From assembly GCA_015065725.1 (NCBI GenBank), contig SVPV01000007.1, forward strand, positions 24,179 through 88,178: a DNA stretch of 64,000 nt. Direction: 5' to 3'. Position 1 is the stretch's first letter; each line of letters starts with the position of its first letter. The position numbers and the translations under genes are program-made. Origin of the DNA: Oscillospiraceae bacterium (GTDB lineage Bacteria; Bacillota; Clostridia; Oscillospirales; Acutalibacteraceae). Under the pieces are notes generated by a model. It made no database searches. It was not told where the DNA came from and saw only the letters and a program-made list of their open reading frames with translations. Shown here in pieces: positions 45,240 through 53,365 of this stretch.

Positions 45240-46254
45240 TTGGTATATGAAAAAAAGCCTTGATAACGGTATTGCTGTTAGTAGTAGAATACGCCTAGCC
45301 CGTAATATTAAGGGTTTAGCTTTTCCGTCACGTATGACAGATAACGACCGCCAAAAGCTTAACGAAACGGTTAAAAATGCTATTTTAGAAAGTAATACAC
45401 CATTTTCAAAATCTTTAAAGTTTATAGATATGGAGGATGTACCCGAAAACGAAAAGTTTTCAATGGTTGAAAGGCATATTATAAGTCCCGAATTTGCCTC
45501 CAGTCAAAAGCGTAGGGCAATAATTATATCAGAAGATGAGAGCATTTGCATAATGATAGGCGAGGAGGACCATCTTCGTATACAGGTAATATACGGGGGA
45601 TTAGAGCTTGAAAAAGCTTATGATGTCGCCGAAAAACTTGATACACTTCTTTCTGGAAGTTTAAATTTTGCCTTTGACAGTAATCTTGGCTTTTTGACCG
45701 AATGTCCTACAAATTTGGGTACAGGTCTTCGTGCCTCGGTTATGCTACACCTGCCAGTAATTGAGGGTGAGGGCGGTATCGCCGATTTGGCACAATCGGT
45801 TAATAAAATTGGATTCACGGTACGCGGAATGTACGGCGAGGGTTCAAAGGCTATAGGCTCACTTTATCAAATATCTAATCAAATCACATTGGGTATTAGT
45901 GAAAAAAATGCACTTGATAATCTAAAAATCATCACAACACAGCTAATAGAACGCGAACAAAAGGCAAGGGAATCGCTTAATAAAATTAAGGTAGAGGATT
46001 TGTGTATGCGAGCCTTCGGTTTACTTTCAAATGCCCGCCTTTTGTCAAGTGAAGAAATGATGAATTTAATTTCAAGGATTAAACTCGGACAGAGTTTGGG
46101 CATAATTGACTGTGAGAATATAAATCCTATGGGTATTTTTGTGGAAGCACAACCCTATATGTTAATGCGAAAATTTGGCACTATGTCTGCTGATGAGCGT
46201 GATATTTATAGGGCGAATTTCGTAAGAGAGGAAATTGGAAAGGAGAAAATATGA
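45232..46254 (+). CDS. mcsB: Protein arginine kinase McsB
   Basis: About 340 residues with the guanido-kinase catalytic fold: SSRIRLARNIKGLAFPS, EDHLRIQVI, LGFLTECPTNLGTGLRASVM with the reactive-Cys motif CPTNLGTG, and RGMYGEGSKAIGSLYQISNQ. It phosphorylates arginines of misfolded proteins and CtsR, marking them for ClpCP. ATG 45232 sits behind GGAGGGCAAGGG and overlaps mcsA; codons upstream of it belong to mcsA. The RDxxRA pocket for phospho-arginine allostery is not clearly recognisable at the C-terminus by eye. Confidence 0.96.
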   Translation: MSSWYMKKSLDNGIAVSSRIRLARNIKGLAFPSRMTDNDRQKLNETVKNAILESNTPFSKSLKFIDMEDVPENEKFSMVERHIISPEFASSQKRRAIIISEDESICIMIGEEDHLRIQVIYGGLELEKAYDVAEKLDTLLSGSLNFAFDSNLGFLTECPTNLGTGLRASVMLHLPVIEGEGGIADLAQSVNKIGFTVRGMYGEGSKAIGSLYQISNQITLGISEKNALDNLKIITTQLIEREQKARESLNKIKVEDLCMRAFGLLSNARLLSSEEMMNLISRIKLGQSLGIIDCENINPMGIFVEAQPYMLMRKFGTMSADERDIYRANFVREEIGKEKI

Positions 46255-48701
46255 AATATAACTTTAAAGGCTTTTCTGAAAAGGCAAACGAAGCTTTAAA
46301 TAACGCTATCATATCTGCCGAAGAACTAGGTCATACCTATGTTGGTAGCGAACACATACTTTTAGGCATTTTAAATACTGATGACAGTGTTGCATTGTCG
46401 GCACTTAAAAAATTTGATATTACTGCCGAGAAGCTTGAAAGTCAAATGCGTAAAACAATAGGCAGCGGTACGGCTACACGCCTTTCGCCTGATTATTTTA
46501 CACCGCGTGCAAAAAGGGTGATAGAAACAGCCGTTAAGGGTGCCGCATCGTTAGGTAAAAGTAAAGTTGGCACAGAATATCTGCTAGTAGGTATATTAAG
46601 TGAAAGCGATACCTATGCAGTAAGATTTTTAAACGAAATAGGCGTAGATGTTGCGAGTGTTACCCGTAGTGCTTTAGAGGTAGCAGGTATAAGCCTTAAT
46701 GATATCAGTTCAAGTAAGTCAGCACCTAATATGAAAAAAGGCGGCACAAATAATAACAGTACACTTTCAAAATACGGCAGAGATTTAACCGAGGAGGCAA
46801 GAGAGGGTAAAATAGACCCAGTTATTGGCAGAACGGTAGAGGTTGAACGAATTATTCAAATACTTTGCCGCAGAACCAAAAACAACCCTTGTCTTATTGG
46901 TGAGCCAGGTGTTGGCAAGACCGCAATTGTTGAGGGGTTGGCACAGAAAATCGTAAGCGGTGAGGTGCCTGAAATTCTAGAAAATAAAAAAGTGTTTATG
47001 CTAGACCTTACAGGAATGGTAGCAGGCACTAAATATCGCGGTGATTTTGAGGAGCGTATTAAGGCGGTAATTGACGAGGTTATTAATGACGATAGCATTA
47101 TCCTCTTTATTGACGAGGTGCATACAATAATCGGTGCAGGATCGGCTGAGGGCTCAACCGATGCGGCTAATATCTTAAAACCGTCACTCGCAAGGGGCGA
47201 TTTTCAGCTTATCGGTGCCACAACAATAACCGAGTACAGAAAAAATATCGAAAAGGATTCTGCCCTTGAGCGTAGATTTCAGCCTGTAACTGTCGGTGAG
47301 CCTAACGAAGAAGATGCTATTTTGATTTTAAAAGGAATCCGCGATAAGTATGAGGCACACCATAAGGTACAGATTACCGATGAAGCAATTGATGCGGCGG
47401 TAAAGCTGTCCTCTAGGTATATAAACGATAGGTTTTTGCCCGATAAGGCAATAGATTTAATTGACGAGGCGGCATCAAGAGTTAGACTAAACACATCTGC
47501 CGCACCCGATGATTTAAAGGATTTAGAGGAAAAAATTTCTGCTCTCCAGTCCGAAAAGGAAGCGGCTATAGCGTCACAGGACTTCGAGCTTGCCGCACAG
47601 CTTCGCGACCGCGAAAAACAGCTAAAGGAAGAACGGGATTCTGTTAAGAATAAGTGGAATGAGGATAACCGTCGTATTTCGGGCAAGGTTACTGCCGAAA
47701 ATATAGCCGAAATAATTTCACTTTCTACAGGAATTCCCGTGTCTCAACTCACCGAGGAGGAAAGTCGACGTCTGTTAAGGCTTGAAGACGAACTTCATAA
47801 TAGACTTGTAGGTCAGCACGAAGCCGTAACGGCTGTTGCAAAGGCAATCCGCAGAGGTAGGGTAGGACTTAAAGACCCAAAAAGACCGATAGGTTCGTTT
47901 ATCTTTTTAGGACCGACGGGTGTTGGTAAAACCGAGCTTTCAAAGGCACTTGCAGAGAGTATGTTTGGCAGTGAAAATATGATAGTACGCTTTGATATGT
48001 CAGAATATATGGAAAAGCATACAGTATCACGTCTTGTAGGCTCGCCGCCTGGATATATCGGCTTTGACGAGGGCGGTCAGCTAACCGAAAAGGTAAGGCG
48101 TCAGCCATATTCGGTAATACTCTTTGATGAAATTGAAAAAGCACATCCCGATGTATTTAATATTCTTTTGCAGATTTTAGAGGACGGTATTTTAACCGAC
48201 TCACAAGGTAGACGTGTAGACTTTAAAAACACCGTTATTATAATGACCTCTAACGTAGGTGCCAAACTATTAACAGATAAAAAGGTAAGCTTCGGCTTTG
48301 GTGTTAGCGAAAATAACGGCGAGGATGCCTCGGTTAAGGATAAGGTGTTAAATGAGCTTAAATCTGCCTTTAAACCTGAATTTTTAAACCGTGTTGACGA
48401 TATTATTGTTTTCAATAAGCTAACTCACGAGGAAATAGAGCAGATTGCAGAAAAAATGCTTTCTACACTAACACGTCGACTCGAAGAATTAGGTGTTAAG
48501 CTTAATGTTTCTAAAGAGGTTATATCGTTTGTTGCCGATAAAGGCTTCGATGCCGTATACGGTGCACGCCCGCTTCGTAGAGAAATTCAAAGCAGTATAG
48601 AAGACGCTTTAAGCGAGCTATTGCTTGAAAAGAAGATAAATAACGGTGATACAGTAAACTGTGTTGTAACCGACGGAAAAATTGATTTTATAGTGGTATA
48701 A
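46251..48701 (+). CDS. clpC: AAA+ unfoldase ClpC
   Basis: 816 residues. N-terminal double Clp repeat ([31 protein letters not shown]), first AAA+ with [15 protein letters not shown] and Walker [11 protein letters not shown], a middle UVR-type helix ([18 protein letters not shown]), second AAA+ with [15 protein letters not shown] and [16 protein letters not shown], and a C-terminal D2 small domain. ClpC with ClpP degrades proteins marked by arginine phosphorylation. It overlaps mcsB by four bases (ATGA). A terminator follows directly. Confidence 0.98.
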   Translation: MKYNFKGFSEKANEALNNAIISAEELGHTYVGSEHILLGILNTDDSVALSALKKFDITAEKLESQMRKTIGSGTATRLSPDYFTPRAKRVIETAVKGAASLGKSKVGTEYLLVGILSESDTYAVRFLNEIGVDVASVTRSALEVAGISLNDISSSKSAPNMKKGGTNNNSTLSKYGRDLTEEAREGKIDPVIGRTVEVERIIQILCRRTKNNPCLIGEPGVGKTAIVEGLAQKIVSGEVPEILENKKVFMLDLTGMVAGTKYRGDFEERIKAVIDEVINDDSIILFIDEVHTIIGAGSAEGSTDAANILKPSLARGDFQLIGATTITEYRKNIEKDSALERRFQPVTVGEPNEEDAILILKGIRDKYEAHHKVQITDEAIDAAVKLSSRYINDRFLPDKAIDLIDEAASRVRLNTSAAPDDLKDLEEKISALQSEKEAAIASQDFELAAQLRDREKQLKEERDSVKNKWNEDNRRISGKVTAENIAEIISLSTGIPVSQLTEEESRRLLRLEDELHNRLVGQHEAVTAVAKAIRRGRVGLKDPKRPIGSFIFLGPTGVGKTELSKALAESMFGSENMIVRFDMSEYMEKHTVSRLVGSPPGYIGFDEGGQLTEKVRRQPYSVILFDEIEKAHPDVFNILLQILEDGILTDSQGRRVDFKNTVIIMTSNVGAKLLTDKKVSFGFGVSENNGEDASVKDKVLNELKSAFKPEFLNRVDDIIVFNKLTHEEIEQIAEKMLSTLTRRLEELGVKLNVSKEVISFVADKGFDAVYGARPLRREIQSSIEDALSELLLEKKINNGDTVNCVVTDGKIDFIVV

Positions 48702-48704
48702 AGG

Positions 48705-48736
48705 AAAGACCTGCAATCAAAGATTGCAGGTCTTTT
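48705..48736. terminator. Terminator between clpC and folT
   Basis: Stem AAAGACCTGCAATC/GATTGCAGGTCTTT (14 bp, 3-base loop) then TT; T-rich on both strands, so shared by the converging genes. Confidence 0.92.
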
Positions 48737-48737
48737 A

Positions 48738-49280
48738 CTAAATGAATTTATCCATTACTTTGTTAAGCTGAATTCGGATTTTGCTTTTTTCTGTAAACAA
48801 AAGAATAATAAAAATAATTTCAACTATAGCCATTATCGCGGCTTGTGGTAACCTTGATATAAACACAGCAAAATACGCGTCTAAACTATCGCGATAGAGA
48901 ATTGTTATCCATAATGAATTAAGCAATAGAGTAGTTGTGATTTTGTTTATAATAACACTTGCGGTAATATTAATAACGCTGGCTTTTTTATAAATGAAAA
49001 TAGCTGTAATGAGGGCTGCAAGCATATTTGTTATAGTAAAACCTATAAAATATGAGCCAAAGGGGAACAAAATAGCACCGATTAAATCACCTAAAGCACC
49101 TACCACCACAGCGTAGGGTATGCCTAAAAACACGGCGGCAAAGGCAATGGTTATAAAAGAAAAGCTTATGCTTTGGTTCCATACGTTGAAAGCGAGAAAA
49201 CGCTCTATAACCACATTGAGTGCTATAAGCATAGCGGTTAAAATGATTTTGAAAAGCTGACTGTTTTTTGTTTTATCCAT
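48738..49280 (-). CDS. folT: ECF transporter S component, folate type
   Basis: 180 residues with six membrane segments. The S-component features are an N-terminal LFKIILTAMLIALNVVIERFL, followed by FITIAFAAVFLGIPYAVVVGALGDLIGAILFP and YFIGFTITNMLAALIT. The folate class is supported by a THF riboswitch directly upstream, which is the usual control of folT. The protein captures folate and works with a shared ECF energising module (EcfA, EcfA', EcfT), which is not in this window. Confidence 0.93.
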   Translation of the reverse strand: MDKTKNSQLFKIILTAMLIALNVVIERFLAFNVWNQSISFSFITIAFAAVFLGIPYAVVVGALGDLIGAILFPFGSYFIGFTITNMLAALITAIFIYKKASVINITASVIINKITTTLLLNSLWITILYRDSLDAYFAVFISRLPQAAIMAIVEIIFIILLFTEKSKIRIQLNKVMDKFI

Positions 49281-49287
49281 AAAAAAT

Positions 49288-49319
49288 CCTCCTTTACCCG
49301 TTTTCCGAATAAAAGGAGG
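49288..49319 (-). promoter_or_regulatory. Ribosome-site sequestering hairpin of folT
   Basis: On the minus strand, CCTCCTTT (49319-49312) can pair exactly with AAAGGAGG (49295-49288), which is the folT ribosome site. There is no T-run, so control is probably at translation: ligand-bound riboswitch would leave the site paired. Confidence 0.75.
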
Positions 49320-49337
49320 CTATAGCTCTTATTTAAT

Positions 49338-49440
49338 CGGCAGCGGGATGCGACACTAAAACCGTGAGATATAAATAACTCTTCGTCCATACGGCAACTC
49401 CCCGTCCGTATAGCACTTAACGCAATAGTGTCTACTCTGC
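49338..49440 (-). promoter_or_regulatory. Tetrahydrofolate riboswitch
   Basis: Reading the minus strand, the conserved THF-aptamer blocks occur in order: GCAGAGTAGAC, TTGCGTTAAGTG, GACGGGGAGTTGCCG, GGACGAAG, CACGGTTTTAGTGTCGC and ATCCCGCTGCCG. Spacing matches the Firmicute folT class. It senses reduced folates and lowers transporter expression when they are plentiful. Confidence 0.93.
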
Positions 49441-49448
49441 AAAAATTT

Positions 49449-49484
49449 AAAAATAAAACCGCTTATTCAATGAACAAGCGGTTT
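49449..49484 (-). terminator. Terminator of the 5S rRNA gene
   Basis: On the minus strand, AAACCGCTTGTTCA pairs with its complement near TGAATAAGCGGTTT, then TATTTTTAAATTTTT. It separates the 5S transcript from the riboswitch. Confidence 0.85.
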
Positions 49485-49486
49485 GT

Positions 49487-49602
49487 GTTGGCATCTACTT
49501 ATTTTCCCGGGCAGCTTCCCGCCAAGTATCTTCAGCGCAAATGAGCTTAACTTCTGTGTTCGGGATGGGAACAGGTGGACCCTCACCGCAATCAACACCA
49601 AC
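49487..49602 (-). rRNA. rrf: 5S ribosomal RNA
   Basis: 116 bases. Conserved 5S parts on the minus strand: CCACCTGTTCCCATCCCGAA (loop B/C region), CACAGAAGTTAAGC, and GCGCTGAAGATACTTGG with CGGGAAGCTGCCCGGGAAAA in the D/E arms; the ends GTTGGT and GCCAAC pair as helix I. It stands alone: no 16S, 23S or tRNA gene lies within 12 kb on either side, so it is an orphan copy. Exact ends are placed by helix I pairing. Confidence 0.95.
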
Positions 49603-49627
49603 TGTATTGTTTTTCACAACGCTATGT

Positions 49628-49656
49628 ATATTACCACACCTAAAACGATTTGTCAA
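49628..49656 (-). promoter_or_regulatory. Promoter of the orphan 5S rRNA gene
   Basis: On the minus strand, consensus TTGACA (49656-49651), 17-base spacer and TAATAT (49633-49628). The start site would be about 20 bases before the 5S, so the orphan gene appears functional in its own right. Confidence 0.85.
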
Positions 49657-49781
49657 TACTTTTTTTAAAAATTTTTTAAAAATATTTTTGAACACAATTT
49701 TTCCTAAATTTATTTATTATTTCTTAACAAATAAAGCACAGACCTGTGTTAAGATAATTATAGAATAGAAAGAAGGATTAT

Positions 49782-50186
49782 ATGAACTTTTTATACCGAA
49801 TTCAAAGATTTATGAGTGGTAGATATGGCATTGATACACTCTTTTATGTAATCGCTGCCTTTTCTGCTGTTTTGGCTTTTTTAAATATATTTGTGCGTTC
49901 GGCTGTGTTGCAGATTTTAGTGTACGCTTTAATTATTTTCGCTTTTGTGCGTGTAATGTCAAGAAACTATGCAGCACGGCAAGCGGAAAACCGTTGGTTT
50001 ATGAAAACCTTTAATAACATAAAGCAAAAAAGGGATACAATACGTCAAAGAAAAGCGGATATAACCCACATATATAAAAAATGTCCAAATTGTAGAGCGA
50101 CTCTTAGACTTCCTCACAGACCGGGCAAGCATACAACCGTTTGCCCAAAATGCAATACAAGTTTTAAAGTAAATGTAAGAAAGTAG
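49782..50186 (+). CDS. Zinc-ribbon membrane protein
   Basis: 134 residues: two membrane helices (about 20-38 and 42-58), a basic cytoplasmic helix (NIKQKRDTIRQRKADI) and a C-terminal zinc ribbon KKCPNCRATLRLPHRPGKHTTVCPKCNTSF. This zinc ribbon resembles the MJ0042/zf-ribbon type found at protein ends in Clostridia. Function unknown; the two helices and basic tail suggest a small membrane scaffold or RNA/DNA contact. The ribosome site GAAGGA precedes the ATG. Confidence 0.72.
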   Translation: MNFLYRIQRFMSGRYGIDTLFYVIAAFSAVLAFLNIFVRSAVLQILVYALIIFAFVRVMSRNYAARQAENRWFMKTFNNIKQKRDTIRQRKADITHIYKKCPNCRATLRLPHRPGKHTTVCPKCNTSFKVNVRK

Positions 50187-50206
50187 AAAAAACAACATAT
50201 AATTTT

Positions 50207-50243
50207 AAAGCATCTTAAAAATATAATTTAGGGTGCTTTTTTG
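50207..50243 (+). terminator. Terminator after the zinc-ribbon gene
   Basis: Stem AGCATCTTAAA/TTTAGGGTGCT (11 bp with two G.T pairs) then TTTTTTG. Confidence 0.7.
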
Positions 50244-50273
50244 TAATATATAGGTTAAAAATCAAACAAACCC

Positions 50274-50302
50274 TTGAAAAATGCGTTGTTTTGTGTTATG
50301 AT
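50274..50302 (+). promoter_or_regulatory. Promoter of the pseudokinase gene
   Basis: TTGAAA (50274-50279), 17-base spacer, TATGAT (50297-50302); the transcript would have a leader of about 100 bases. Confidence 0.65.
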
Positions 50303-50409
50303 ATTTGAGTTAAAGTGGGTAATTTTGTTTTGTCGCTCACTAAATTTTGGCAATCGCAAGCCATAATTTGCGAAAAAACCTATGATTAGGGATTTTATAT
50401 GGTGATAGT

Positions 50410-52098
50410 ATGTTAAATACTGATAGATTATGTTTAGGCTGTATGAACGACTGCGGTGGCGAAAAAGTTTGTGCTATTTGCGGGTATGATTCTGCAACAC
50501 GCAATCCGTCGGACTGTTTACCTACAAAGCTTTGGCTTAACGACCGTTATCTTGTAGGTAAGGTTTTGGAACGCGACTTTGGATGTATATCTTATATAGG
50601 TTGGGATAATGCTGATGATTCTATTGTTACAATACGCGAGTATTTTCCTTTAGATATCGCACGTCGCAATCCCGATAAAACAGTATCTGTTTCTGAAGAG
50701 GGTAAGTATCTGTACAATGGCGGACTTATGAGCTTTATGGAAACTAATACAAAGCTTAAGGACGCTAATCTTCCGTCTACTATTCCTTGTAAAGAGATTT
50801 TTGAGGAAAACGGTACAGCATATGCTGTTAATGTTAGCTTTACAGGAATAGTTTTAAGTGATTTCTTAAACCGTAATGGTGGCAGTCTTAAATGGGAACA
50901 GGCACGTCCTTTGTTTTTACCACTAATGGATACACTAAAAGCAATGCACGAAATGGGTATTGTTCACGGCAATATTTCTCCCGAAACTGTGCTTGTTGGC
51001 CGTGACGGAAAGCTTCGTCTTTCAAATATATCCGTTTCCGATATGGACAATGTATCTATAAAGAGAAATCTTACGGACGGTTTTTCGGCTCTTGAACAGT
51101 ATGATACCGAAAATTATTCTATAACCCCTGCAACCGACGTTTATTCTATTAGTGCTACACTTTTTAATGTTCTTATCGGTACAGTACCTCCTCCTGTAAC
51201 TGCACGTCTTGAAAACGACAGTCTTTCTGTACCGTCCAAATTTGCTGAAGAATTACCGAGAAATGTGTTGGTGGCTTTGGCTAACGGTATACAGGTGTTG
51301 CCTGAAAAAAGAACAGTAGATATCGAAAGCTTCCGTGGTGAGTTGGTTTACGGAAATGCACCAGACGGTAGTGATTTAAATACAACTGCTCAAAAGAAAT
51401 CCGCTGCCGAGAATGCTGATAGAACCAATAAAAAAACCAAAAAAAGTTTGTCGGGCATTAAATCTGCAATTATAGCTGCGGTTTGTACGGTGCTTGCATT
51501 TGGAATATTAGGTGCGGGATTGTACTTTACTGTACTTAAAGATTTATTTCCAAAAGAAAACACAGATAAACCCGTTGCCGAGTCACAGGTTTCTGCACCA
51601 AGCTCACAGGTTATAGGCAGTGTTGACGAGGGTGCAGAAATAGCACCTAAGCAGTATGCCGTTCCAAACTTTGTAGGCAAATGGTATTCTGCTATTGCTG
51701 ACGGTGAAGACAAATCATACGAAAACTTTGTAATAACAGTTAAAAACAAAGTATTTTCTGATAAGTATCCTCGTGGTACAGTTTGTGAGCAGAGTGTCAA
51801 AGAAGGCTCAAGTGTGGTTAAAGATACTGAAATTCAATTAACGATAAGTATGGGACCGCTGGAGGTTGAAGTTCCAAGTGTAATTGGCTCAACTGAAAAA
51901 GATGCAATAATTGATTTGCTTAAGCGAGGTTTCCTTTACGAGAATATTAAGGTTGAAGAAAAGTATGACGTTGATGCTGCACCAAATGTTGTAATTGACC
52001 AAACCCCGAAGGCTAATATAAAGACTAATACCGACATCACGGTTGAAATTTATGTTAATAGCTATAAAGGCGAGGAAAATGAGTCAACTGACGAATAA
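50410..52098 (+). CDS. Membrane PASTA protein with degenerate Ser/Thr kinase domain
   Basis: 562 residues: an N-terminal four-cysteine zinc ribbon (Cys8, Cys11, Cys21, Cys24), a kinase-like domain (about 45-305), a membrane helix (about 350-373) and two PASTA repeats (about 417-480 and 486-555). Kinase-critical residues are lost. The HRD loop reads HGNISPETV with Asn188 for the catalytic Asp; the Mg-binding DFG position reads SNIS; the N-lobe lysine position has TIRE. It should therefore be inactive or strongly altered. PASTA domains bind cell-wall muropeptides. The gene lies 34 bases before pfkA. Relatives with an intact HRD loop are common in Clostridia. Confidence 0.85.
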   Translation: MLNTDRLCLGCMNDCGGEKVCAICGYDSATRNPSDCLPTKLWLNDRYLVGKVLERDFGCISYIGWDNADDSIVTIREYFPLDIARRNPDKTVSVSEEGKYLYNGGLMSFMETNTKLKDANLPSTIPCKEIFEENGTAYAVNVSFTGIVLSDFLNRNGGSLKWEQARPLFLPLMDTLKAMHEMGIVHGNISPETVLVGRDGKLRLSNISVSDMDNVSIKRNLTDGFSALEQYDTENYSITPATDVYSISATLFNVLIGTVPPPVTARLENDSLSVPSKFAEELPRNVLVALANGIQVLPEKRTVDIESFRGELVYGNAPDGSDLNTTAQKKSAAENADRTNKKTKKSLSGIKSAIIAAVCTVLAFGILGAGLYFTVLKDLFPKENTDKPVAESQVSAPSSQVIGSVDEGAEIAPKQYAVPNFVGKWYSAIADGEDKSYENFVITVKNKVFSDKYPRGTVCEQSVKEGSSVVKDTEIQLTISMGPLEVEVPSVIGSTEKDAIIDLLKRGFLYENIKVEEKYDVDAAPNVVIDQTPKANIKTNTDITVEIYVNSYKGEENESTDE

Positions 52099-52132
52099 TA
52101 ATATTTAAATAGTTAATTATGGAGTGACTTTT

Positions 52133-53092
52133 ATGAAAAAAATAGGAATTTTAACTAGCGGCGGCGACGCCCCCGGAATGAATGCTGCTGTTCGTTCTGT
52201 TGTAAGAACTGCTGTTTCTTTAGGTATTGAAGTTGTAGGTATAAGAAAGGGATATAACGGTCTTATTGAGGGAGATTTTATTCCTCTTGATTCACGTTCC
52301 GTTTCGGATATTATTAATCGTGGCGGCACATTTCTTTTTACTGCCAGAAGTCCTAAGTTTAAAACCGAAGAGGGTATGGCAAGGGCAATAGCCAACTGCA
52401 AAGAAGAGGGTATAGAGGGTATTGTTGTTATGGGCGGTGACGGTTCATTCCGCGGTGCACTTGACCTTTCAAACCGTGGTATTCCTTGCGTTGGTATCCC
52501 TTGTACAATTGACAACGATATTGCGTCTACCGAATATACAATAGGTTTTGATACTGCACTTAATACCGCTGTCGAAATGATTGACCGTATACGTGATACC
52601 GCACAGTCACACGACCGTTGTAGCGTTGTTGAGGTTATGGGTAGAAATGCAGGTTATATCGCACTTTATACAGGTATTGCAGTTGGTGCAACAGCAATTT
52701 TAATTCCTGAAGTTAGACCTGACATAACCTCTGTAATTTCAAAAATTAAAAAGACACAGAAAAACGGCAAAAAGCATTTTATAGTAATTTTGGCTGAGGG
52801 TGTAGGCGGTATAAAGGATATTGCTGAAAAAATCGAGCGTGAAACAGGTATAGTTACTAAAACCACTATTTTAGGACACGTACAACGTGGCGGTGCACCT
52901 ACACTTCGTGATAGACTTATTGCTACAAAAATGGGATATAAAGCGGTACATCTTTTAAATCAAGGTGTAGGTAACAGGGTTGTTTGTATGCGTGGCGGAG
53001 ATATTGTTGATGAAGACATAACAACTGCACTTGAGATGAGAAAGCCTTTTGATTTTGATTTAATTAAAATTGCAGAAGAGGTTTCTATTTAG
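52133..53092 (+). CDS. pfkA: ATP-dependent 6-phosphofructokinase
   Basis: About 319 residues, standard bacterial length. Motifs: GILTSGGDAPGMNAAVRS, GGDGSFRGALDLS, the catalytic CTIDNDIASTEYTIGFDTA and EVMGRNAGYIA, ILGHVQRGGAPT. It commits fructose-6-phosphate to glycolysis; GGDGS indicates ATP, not PPi, as donor. The frame opens at GTG 52124, but that codon lies in the ribosome site GGAGTGA for ATG 52133. It may share a transcript with the pseudokinase gene upstream. Its stop codon is the first part of the 161-base inverted-repeat element. Confidence 0.97.
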   Translation: MKKIGILTSGGDAPGMNAAVRSVVRTAVSLGIEVVGIRKGYNGLIEGDFIPLDSRSVSDIINRGGTFLFTARSPKFKTEEGMARAIANCKEEGIEGIVVMGGDGSFRGALDLSNRGIPCVGIPCTIDNDIASTEYTIGFDTALNTAVEMIDRIRDTAQSHDRCSVVEVMGRNAGYIALYTGIAVGATAILIPEVRPDITSVISKIKKTQKNGKKHFIVILAEGVGGIKDIAEKIERETGIVTKTTILGHVQRGGAPTLRDRLIATKMGYKAVHLLNQGVGNRVVCMRGGDIVDEDITTALEMRKPFDFDLIKIAEEVSI

Positions 53093-53249
53093 CCAAAGAA
53101 TTCAAACCCGAACCAGCCTAAAAGGGCGGTTTTAAGGCGTTTTTTGGCTCTTTGTCGCACATAGGTGACGGATTTGCGAGTATTTTAACAAAGCCACAGC
53201 ATAAAATCCTTATCCCAAAATCTGATTCGGGTTTAAATGCTTTGGCTAA
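53089..53249 (+). repeat. 161-base element with 24-base inverted ends after pfkA
   Basis: The outer 24 bases pair at 22 positions (TTAGCCAAAG...AAACCCGAA with TTCGGGTTTAAAT...CTTTGGCTAA). Inside, AAGG pairs with CCTT, GGC(tc)TTTGT with ACAAAGCC, and TCGCA with TGCGA, so the whole folds as an interrupted rod. The pfkA stop codon lies inside the left arm, and pfkA's terminator follows 8 bases after the right arm. It could be a MITE-like insertion or a structured 3'UTR RNA (the rod shape recalls 6S RNA, without proof). Confidence 0.6.
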
Positions 53250-53257
53250 CTAATATA

Positions 53258-53285
53258 ACGGCGAGTTTGTTCTCGCCGTTTTTAA
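53258..53285 (+). terminator. Terminator of pfkA
   Basis: Stem ACGGCGAG/CTCGCCGT with loop TTTGTT, then TTTTAATT. Confidence 0.9.
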
Positions 53286-53299
53286 TTATTCATTTTATG

Positions 53300-53328
53300 T
53301 TTACATTTTTTTCTATAAGTTTTAATAA
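53300..53328 (+). promoter_or_regulatory. Promoter candidate of the HtrA gene
   Basis: TTTACA (53300-53305), 17-base spacer, TAATAA (53323-53328), 37 bases before the ATG. Confidence 0.5.
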
Positions 53329-53365
53329 TATTATGTTAGAATATATTTAATAAGGAGGGTGCTTT

